A stretch of 55,450 nucleotides of DNA, from NCBI GenBank assembly GCA_031265355.1, contig JAISCT010000039.1, forward strand, positions 1 to 55,450, written 5' to 3'. Shown piece after piece: positions 19,101 through 25,600 of the stretch (the first letter of the stretch is position 1; every line of letters begins with the position of its first letter). The translations under genes were made by a program, and so were the position numbers. The DNA comes from Oscillospiraceae bacterium. GTDB lineage: Bacteria; Bacillota; Clostridia; Oscillospirales; UBA929. The notes beneath the pieces are model-generated. The model did not search any database and was not told the origin of the DNA. It was given only the letters and a program-made list of their open reading frames with translations.

Positions 19101-20783
19101 TCCGTTTCTTTGGCCGCCCTGCGCAGTGCCATTGGGGGCGCCGTCGGCGTGTACCAAGACGAAGACGCCGCGCAGGCCGCTCTCAATACGCAGGTCAGCG
19201 CGCTTCAGGCCGCCATGGACAATTTGGTGCCGACACAAGAGAACAAAGACGACTTGCTGGCGCTCGTCAACACGGCGCTGGGGACGAAAGCCGCGCAGGA
19301 GGCCTGGGAAGCGCTTCCCGACGGGGACATCGACGACAAACCCTGTGCGCCGTATGGCTACGCCCGTATGCTTGCGAGGCTCGAAGAGGCGCAGGCGGTA
19401 TGCGAAAACGCCGAGGCCACAATGGCGCAGGTGGGCGCGGCCTACCGCGCGCTCGACGAAGCGATCAGGGGGATAAGACTCGGTTACATGCCCGAGGTGG
19501 AAGACCTGGATCCGCTGAAAGCGCTGCTCACGCAGGCCGAGGCGCTGAGGGCCAACGACTACTCGCTGGACAGCTGGCTGGCGCTGCTGGGCGCCATTGA
19601 TCACGGCGAGTCGGAGGTGACGGCGATCACCGTGGGCTCCAGTACAATCAATCAGGACAATATCCCCGACGCCATGAAACGGCTGCAAGACGCGATAAGC
19701 GGCCTGGTAGACGACCCGGCCGGCGACAAGACAAATCTCTGGGCGAGCACAAACTATGCGTTTTTCAACGGCGACGGCCAATTCGCCCTTGAGTCTGAAG
19801 GCAACTATTTCAGAGAAGGCGCGCTCATTGACATGCGGGAATGGTCCAACCTCTGGCATTACCACTGGAGATTGCAACCCGACGACAACCATGAGTATTT
19901 CCAGTTCAGGAAATGGAGCTCAGCCAGCCATGCGGCCACCACCGTACTGGGTCCCGAAGCCAAGGCCGTTGCGGCCGGTACGCCTCTGGTGCTGGTCCAC
20001 GGCGACGCCAGCGACGACAGCCAGTGGTGGAAACCCATGCGCCAGCCCGACGGCAAGTTCATCATCGTCAACAAAGCCGATCCGACGCTGTGTATCGCAC
20101 CGATGTCGCCGCCGCCCGTCGCCGGCGGAAGGCTCATGCTGGCCCCGCTAAACGCCACCGACAACACTTGGCGGATCCTAGGCCGCGCCAACAGTGTCGA
20201 AGCCCCCGGAACCTTCACGGAGCCTCTTTCCAGAGCGGTTACCAGTGTTGCCCCATTGGCTGACGTTTCGATCGTGGTCGGCACGGGCATCGGCGATATC
20301 GCGCTGCCCGCCCGCGTTTCGGTCACTTATGAGGGCAATGCGAAAGCATTGCGCAGTATCACCTGGGATACGTCGTCCTTCGACAGCAATACGGCGGGCA
20401 CATACACCCTGACGGGAACGGTCGCGCTTGACGGCATAGAGACCAACCCGGACGAGATGACGGCGCGCGTTACGATAGTCAGTCTCCCCGCCGCAGTCAG
20501 CCTGTCCCGGAGCGGCGGGGAGATCGCGGCGGATTTCACCGTGTCCAACCTGTCGGACGACGATGTAAACGCCCTGTGCATCCTGGCCGTGTATGACGAC
20601 GCCGGGCGCCTGACAGATGTCAAAACACAGTCCGTTACCCTCGCGAAGGACACCGGTGCGGCAACCTTTACGCTCCGAGCGGACGAAGTACCGGGGCAGA
20701 TCGTGCGAGGCTTTGTCTGGCAGACGGCAGGCGCAGGCTTTACGCCGCCGTATACGCCCCTCTGCCCGGCCGTACAGACGTAA
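16128..20783 (+). CDS. Secreted beta-L-arabinofuranosidase (GH127/GH146 type) with accessory modules
   Basis: A 1551-aa exported multidomain enzyme. In order: signal peptide (~1-28), an N-terminal Ig-like region, a catalytic DUF1680-type (alpha/alpha)6 domain (~245-870), two FIVAR-like helical modules (~975-1195), a ricin/lectin-like region (~1200-1360), a group-4 bacterial Ig-like domain (~1375-1445) and a short C-terminal beta module. The GH127 active site is present by comparison with HypBA1: Zn ligands E655 and C657 (NEGCC) and C726-C727 (QSCCGGTG), with E635 (GVGEWYY) the probable acid/base. It should release beta-L-arabinofuranose from arabinosylated glycans or glycoproteins. It lies 17 bases after araD with AAGGAGGG upstream, so it is probably part of the arabinose operon. 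GH127 and GH146 cannot be separated by eye. Confidence 0.88.
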   Translation: MQRKIISLALTVAMILSLISAFGGVSLAVLTDEETVMADCDWLSLGDTSAVTSSLALPATGQSGSVITWRVGDSPYLWDDGVVIRPPSGKDVTATLTATVSFGAASQTKDFTVGIPAYESNIRTIDTVHAEPAAPAGEFNIDVAVGTCPKLPYRVWVAYTDGYGEWRQTQWPWSGIVGSGADRSGPPGSGTPANQEEIWKSYPIGYEYTVTGWITGDNASDLGYPLTVNCKVVADVAVPDHNVKADSLPMSKIKLTGENRLSSNARRAVTQYAAIGVTGGQWHRDTYLWNYRDVYGVAQPEGATPPTGWEAPNQKLRGHGVGHYINGLCLAYVSGLGTEQEREAILGHIVYMVDEMRKLQEMTFVQDPASPTGYREGSNVWPHYKADKDALSPDWPYPMLSEITSPPSARYDEYEFGNPQWFGYGYLHATAPIHPVLNEAYRPYSEWIWAPYYSIHKQLAGLMDVYYSLKDAPATRSTAEKALLICKDMSHWISDRLTTKCRIEDNRNTTTYGNLSATWYANISGEYGGVNEAIARCAAALDDSDPDKELLIRGSEMFDNKFYWDPLAVGSEIMWNGTAAIGGNSHANQRIPQMPGVLWSYRGNGEARYYSIAKNFFDFNAGRHRFYGGNVGVGEWYYRPYEQIAGLAANSAANEGCCATNLARLSKDLACFDPDNAEYMDYYERVTYNQLVGSVVQNTWNTTYQYALAPHTGKTDLRGTSPGQSCCGGTGAENALRYTDGAYLVSDKAIWVNMYMPTEVVWDDAGVTLRQDCLWPAEYAKITVAANEGQTQKPFDMHLRVPWWATRGFDIKRNGVSVADSYAPSSYVVLGGVTVSDVVEVICPFVESIDYAPDRRTSEGQRLWAGVIFNGPLAMSGVGAWSTLNINYDLSNIVKNAPVDLPDTSSATPGNNRNLYTMRVAGQSHSNADTLRPDYYTGFTAASYPVENTEGSGGRTVYYMINMVPSGDGADRTNLYASLRTVRAVSAEGYSSVSLAALRSAIGGAVGVYQDEDAAQAALNTQVSALQAAMDNLVPTQENKDDLLALVNTALGTKAAQEAWEALPDGDIDDKPCAPYGYARMLARLEEAQAVCENAEATMAQVGAAYRALDEAIRGIRLGYMPEVEDLDPLKALLTQAEALRANDYSLDSWLALLGAIDHGESEVTAITVGSSTINQDNIPDAMKRLQDAISGLVDDPAGDKTNLWASTNYAFFNGDGQFALESEGNYFREGALIDMREWSNLWHYHWRLQPDDNHEYFQFRKWSSASHAATTVLGPEAKAVAAGTPLVLVHGDASDDSQWWKPMRQPDGKFIIVNKADPTLCIAPMSPPPVAGGRLMLAPLNATDNTWRILGRANSVEAPGTFTEPLSRAVTSVAPLADVSIVVGTGIGDIALPARVSVTYEGNAKALRSITWDTSSFDSNTAGTYTLTGTVALDGIETNPDEMTARVTIVSLPAAVSLSRSGGEIAADFTVSNLSDDDVNALCILAVYDDAGRLTDVKTQSVTLAKDTGAATFTLRADEVPGQIVRGFVWQTAGAGFTPPYTPLCPAVQT

Positions 20784-20817
20784 AAGAACAATCGCCTGGT
20801 CTTTGTCGCACAAAAAG

Positions 20818-20859
20818 ACAAAGGGGCTGTTGTACTCATTGAGGCAACAGCCCCTTTGT
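20818..20859. terminator. Terminator at the end of the arabinose operon
   Basis: Perfect 15-base arms ACAAAGGGGCTGTTG and complement with a 12-base loop, A-rich before and TT after. It lies between convergent genes and may act in both directions. Confidence 0.85.
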
Positions 20860-20867
20860 TAAGGCAT

Positions 20868-21443
20868 TTACAAATACCGCCTGACCTTTTTGCAGTAACG
20901 AATGTAATCTGTACCGTAATGCTTGCGGCAAAATGCTTCTTCGTTCTTGATCTGAAGGTGAAAGGTCAGAGTGATCATCGCCAACACGAACAGGACGCCA
21001 GGGTTTGGGAAAATAAGGAATATTCCAAAAAACAGCGCGTCCAGCGAGGTATACATGGGATTGCGGCTGCGCGCGTATATGCCAGTCGTCACGAGTTCGC
21101 CCGCGTGTTTCTCGTCAATGCCCACGCGAAAGGAATTTCCGAAAGAGACCATGCAGACGATGAAGCTGATATGCGAGGCTGCGCAGACAGCAGCACCCGC
21201 CCAGCGCAGCCATTCCGCGTTCCAGAAGAAGCGGTTTGCGAAAGCGAACATCGGCAGCGGGAAACAGTTGGACGCGACGATATAAATCATCAGCGCGTAC
21301 CCCAAAAGAAACGACGGGAGCTCTCGTTTGTTCTTCTGCCCAACGACCAATAAAGTGATTCCGTTGCGTTTCATGATAGCGCCCCGCCCTACCATAAGGA
21401 CAAAAAACAGCATCAGCATGATGAATCCGATATAGTTTAACAT
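20868..21443 (-). CDS. Membrane methyltransferase-family protein (ICMT/PEMT-like)
   Basis: A 191-aa membrane protein with about five hydrophobic segments. Its C-terminal half has the conserved isoprenylcysteine carboxyl/phospholipid methyltransferase signature: GELVTTGIYARSRNPMYTS, then the ending EEAFCRKHYGTDYIRYCKKVRRYL. The bacterial homologues mostly have unknown substrates. ATG 21443 has AGGAGG 8 bases upstream. It stands alone, convergent with the arabinose operon. Confidence 0.82.
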   Translation of the reverse strand: MLNYIGFIMLMLFFVLMVGRGAIMKRNGITLLVVGQKNKRELPSFLLGYALMIYIVASNCFPLPMFAFANRFFWNAEWLRWAGAAVCAASHISFIVCMVSFGNSFRVGIDEKHAGELVTTGIYARSRNPMYTSLDALFFGIFLIFPNPGVLFVLAMITLTFHLQIKNEEAFCRKHYGTDYIRYCKKVRRYL

Positions 21444-21548
21444 TGCATTTTCCTCCTATCTAAATGAACCAATCCGTGCGGTGCACTTCGCCTTTGATGT
21501 AGAAACATCCGACGAACAGTCCGCCGGGTCGCAATTGTGCGTGGAAAC

Positions 21549-21600
21549 GCCCTGCCGTGGTATACTGTTTGAGTCTTCAAACAGTATACCACGGCAGGGC
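21549..21600. repeat. Perfect 24-bp palindromic hairpin
   Basis: Arms 21549-21572 and 21577-21600 are exact complements around a 4-base loop. It lies in the 299-base gap 21444-21742, which holds no gene that I can recognise. The stem is longer than an ordinary terminator and has no T-run on either side. It may be a small palindromic repeat or an insertion relic. Confidence 0.85.
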
Positions 21601-21687
21601 GGCATTTGCAAGCCGTTTTTCCAGCCGGGTTTTAAATCGGACAGCAACGTGCTGCTAACTTCCTTATTTTAGCAACCGCCGGAGTTG

Positions 21688-21727
21688 CCCCCGACCTCCG
21701 CGCCCTTACGGGCGTGAAGGTCGGGGG
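21688..21727 (-). terminator. Hairpin after the small secreted-protein gene
   Basis: Outer arms CCCCCGACCT (21688-21697) and AGGTCGGGGG (21718-21727) enclose a second stem CGCCC/GGGCG. It lies 16 bases beyond the stop of the gene at 21743-22591 and probably ends that transcript, though no clear T-run follows. Confidence 0.55.
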
Positions 21728-21742
21728 TACGGCATAGCCGCG

Positions 21743-22591
21743 TTAACTTTTCACGTCCGGGAACACAGGCGTGCAAGTGGCGTCCCAGTAGAACACGCCG
21801 TAGCTGTACGCGTCGGCTGGGTATTCTGACAAATCGATGTCAAGCGTCAGCGCAAGCGCCGTGTTGGCGGCGACACTGACCGGTGTATGTTCCGTGTACG
21901 CGAGGCGGCCGCGGCTGTCGTACGCGGCCAGGATGGCGAAGCCTTCAAGCGGCGTATCCGAATTGTCGGCGATGAGCGCGAACGCGGCGCCGTCGAATGT
22001 GGCGTCGAGGGTAAATGCCCACCTGAAGGTGTGCGCGTACACCACCGTCGCCAGGCCGTCCCTCTGGGCCGCCACCGTCAGTCTGCGCTCGATGGGGTTC
22101 ACCCCTTCGGTCAGCGCCGGCATGACGATCTTGCCGTCGGCGCCCAATTGTGTCCACCCGGCCGTGCTCACATAGGTGTCCACAAACGCTCCCTCGATTT
22201 GCGAACCAGGGAGGTAAGAGCCCACCGGGCCGCCGGATGCGCCGACGTAGTACGCGTCGACGGAGTCGGGTTCAAACGCGTAGTAGTACGCGGCCCCGGC
22301 CGGTTGGTTTGTGATGTAGACGTCGGGCATTGGCATTTTGTTGACCAATGTGACGCCGCCCAGCGAAGAATCTCCTCCGTAGAACGTCGCGACGTGCGCT
22401 CCGTGCGTCAGAGATCCATCGAAATAGGAGCCGACCGGGCTGCCCGTTGCGCCCACGTAATACACATCCGCCGAGGAGCCGGCCCCGTATGCGGGTGCGG
22501 CGAAGGCCGACAGACAGAGCACGGCGGCCAGCATCACGGCGGCAGCGCGACTTGTTCTCCTCATAGAGAGACTTGATATTCTCAAAAACAT
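21743..22591 (-). CDS. Small secreted protein with two internal repeats, function unknown
   Basis: A 282-aa protein with a signal peptide (cleavage likely after AYG, ~36). Two related ~35-residue repeats begin at D42 (DVYYVGATGSPVGSYFDGSL) and D112 (DAYYVGASGGPVGSYLPGSQ). The C-terminal ~75 residues (FAILAAYDSRGRLAYTE...YGVFYWDATCTPV) resemble the last module of the arabinofuranosidase at 16128-20783 and end modules of other Gram-positive exported enzymes. No catalytic domain is visible, so a carbohydrate-binding or wall-associated role is a guess. It follows the GH120 fusion by 69 bases on the same strand. ATG 22591 is preceded by a weak AAGGA; ATG 22564 is the alternative. Confidence 0.7.
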   Translation of the reverse strand: MFLRISSLSMRRTSRAAAVMLAAVLCLSAFAAPAYGAGSSADVYYVGATGSPVGSYFDGSLTHGAHVATFYGGDSSLGGVTLVNKMPMPDVYITNQPAGAAYYYAFEPDSVDAYYVGASGGPVGSYLPGSQIEGAFVDTYVSTAGWTQLGADGKIVMPALTEGVNPIERRLTVAAQRDGLATVVYAHTFRWAFTLDATFDGAAFALIADNSDTPLEGFAILAAYDSRGRLAYTEHTPVSVAANTALALTLDIDLSEYPADAYSYGVFYWDATCTPVFPDVKS

Positions 22592-22660
22592 CTGAGAACC
22601 ACATCCTTAAAAGTTAAAATTCACGCGGATCAAACCGTGAACACGATCGTTTTCAAGTCC

Positions 22661-25600
22661 CTATATTGTCAGCCTAAAGGTAAAGCTGTAATCGGGGAAC
22701 AGATCGGCATACTGAATGCCCGAAACAACGAGGGATTGCCCCTCGGCGGCCGTGACATTCGTGATGGTGAGCACCGACCCGGATGCGCTGATCTTGTCGC
22801 CGTCAACCGTGGTTTCCCCGATTTGAACGGCTTTTTGGGATGCATTGAAAGTGACGTCTGCGACAAATGTGACAACCACGCGGTTCCCCACCAACGTCAC
22901 AGTCGGTTTCCACAGATTATCCGGCTGCGTCACACAGTCGATCTCAACACCCTTCGCTGCGCCAATCGCTTTCACGACATAGATGCCCGCCACCGCATCG
23001 GCTTTATCAAGTTTGAGCGTGTATCTGCCGCTTGCCGTGACAGAAATCGTATCAAGAAGTATGCCGCTTTCGTTGTATAGGCCCAGGTCAAAGGCGGTCG
23101 CGTCGTCGCCTGCCAATGCAATGTCGACAGGGAGATTGGCTGCGTAACCGGCCACAATTTTGCTTACGGGGAAGGTGATGCCAGAGAACATTCCGTACTT
23201 GGCGTACCACGCGCGTACCCTCGCGAACATGCCCGAATCGTAACGGACGTCGTTGTGCTGCTGGCCTTCGTACGTGTAAAGCTCATGCTCCGTTATGCCT
23301 TCCAAAGCGGCGTCGAATTCTTGTCCCGTAGCGAGCGGAACGACCGTATCGCTTGTGCCGTGGTGACTTTGGTAGGGCGTTTTTATTTTGCTTACATCCA
23401 CGCCGTTGGCCTTGTCAATACCGCCCGCCGTGTGTGAGGCGACCTTGAAGTCAAGGGGATAGGCCGCGGCCAGCCCCCCGGTAAGATATGCTCCCATGCT
23501 GTGTCCGTGAAGCGCAACCCTTGACATATCAACGAAATCGAGGCCGCTTAGGATATCCAAGGCTTTGTGCGCCCTCAGCAAATTGGCTTCGGAGGCCATA
23601 CTTCCTCCGCTGGGTTTGCCCGCGTTGTAGGGAGCGCCTGCGTGTGTATAGTTGGGTGCGATGCAAACCAACCCCCATTTTACCATTTCTTGGGCAATTG
23701 CTAGGGAATACGCATAGGCGTTTCCACCGCCGCCATGACTGATGATAACGGCTGGGAACGGGCCTTCTCCTTCGGGTTTTAAGAGAATGCCGTTCATGTC
23801 ATACTCCACGTCCGTGTCCGTAGACTTGTACGTCCACCCTGCGCCATTCGCTGATTCCATGTCGCCGGTGATTGCAAATCCAGCCGGGTTGAAATTGTCT
23901 TCGGATTCCGCCCAAAGAACAAACGTGTTGACGCCCGGTTTGAGATCGGCGAAGGGGCCGATGACATTACTGTTCGCATTGCGTACGTTGCCAAAGAAGT
24001 CCTTCGTGATGTATTCCTCATCCGGATACCAATCGACGCCCAGGTATTTATAAGCACTTGCGGGACCAAAACCGTCCGCGGTCAAATAGCTCTGTTTGCC
24101 CAACTCCAGAACACTTTCATCCACGGTGATGGTGATCTTAAAAGCGTCCTTGGTCGCTTCGATTGTGTAGCTGCCGGTGTCTTTGCTGATGCTGTTGCCG
24201 TCCTGTACATAGCCGTCGCCGGTGACATAACTGCTGAAATCCGAACTTGCGCCCTTGTAATACGCATTGTAGTCGGCACGGTTGCCCCAGGCGGTGCTTT
24301 GATAATATTGCCTGTAGAGTGTTGAAGTGAGCGCAACGGCCCGCTGTGTGGCGGGGTAGAAAACGGAAGATCTGCTGCCGTTTTCGTATACAGCCTCATA
24401 ATTACGGGTCAGCTCAACCCAGTCGCTGATGTACGCGTCCTTGGAAACCTCGGTGCCGCTGCCCGTCACTTGGGAATCGAAAAAGATGTTGTTGAGCAGT
24501 TTGTTGTAGCGGTTTGTGCATCCAAGACGAGCAACGTTAACGCCGTAGTCACGGTATGCGGGGATTGGCGCGGTGCCTAACGCAGTTAATTCGCCGGGAA
24601 CGATCGGACGCATGGAACGGCCCACGCCAATGCCGTTGGCAAAATATGTGGCGCCTTCGCTGCCGCTGGTGGATATGCCGGAAGTGCCGAGGAAGCCAAT
24701 GCCTTCCACACCGAGCCCAACGATTTCACGAGCGCCTGCGGCGATAGCCGCTTCCGCCGCCGCGTTTTGCTCCTCCTTGGTGCTCATTGCGGGTACGGGT
24801 GAAACAGTTGGATCAAAGCTGCTGCCGGGATTGGTGCCGTTCCTGCCCATGTGGATCAACTGGTTCGCGTTGCCGGCTTTGATGATCAAGTTATTGATGA
24901 CATAGGTGTCGGAAACACTGTTGCCAAATAAACGTATATAGCCGCCAACGACAATGTTGTTGGAACAGACGTTCCAGCCGTGACAGGTTTCATACAGGAT
25001 CGCGCCATATGTACTGTTGAAACCGCCGGTTTCTGAATAGATGATGTTGTTGGAGATGACACAGCCGTCGGTCTCGGAATCCAGCCAGATCGCCAGCGTT
25101 CCCCATGTCTTGTCGCTGTAGAAGTAGTTGTCATGGATAGAGATACCCCAGCCGCCGTTGACGTCCTTGACGTATGCCTCGGAGAGCAGGGTTGTATTCA
25201 TAGCGTTGTTGTTTGCAAGGACATTGCCGTAGATCTCTGTGTACGGACCGCAATAGGCCATGACGCCGTTGCTGGCGTTGTCGTGAATCTTGTTGTTGCG
25301 GATTTTGTGATAACCATATACATCGGGAGTACCGCCATTGTTCACTTCGTGTGTACGGGAACCGAGACCGAAGTCAACGGCGACACCGCGGCACTGGGAT
25401 ACGTCGCAGTTTTCGATGATCCAATAGTAGCCGCCGTTGGTGGCGATGCCGCCGGACATGGGAGCGCGGTCGCTTCTCCAGAAGTCAATTGTCTTGGGGG
25501 CGCAGCCGCGCAAAACGGTAAAACCGTCCACAGTGATGTATCCTATGTTCCACACGCCTGTGATGACATGCTTGCGGGCGTTGGACTCGGTTACAGTGCC

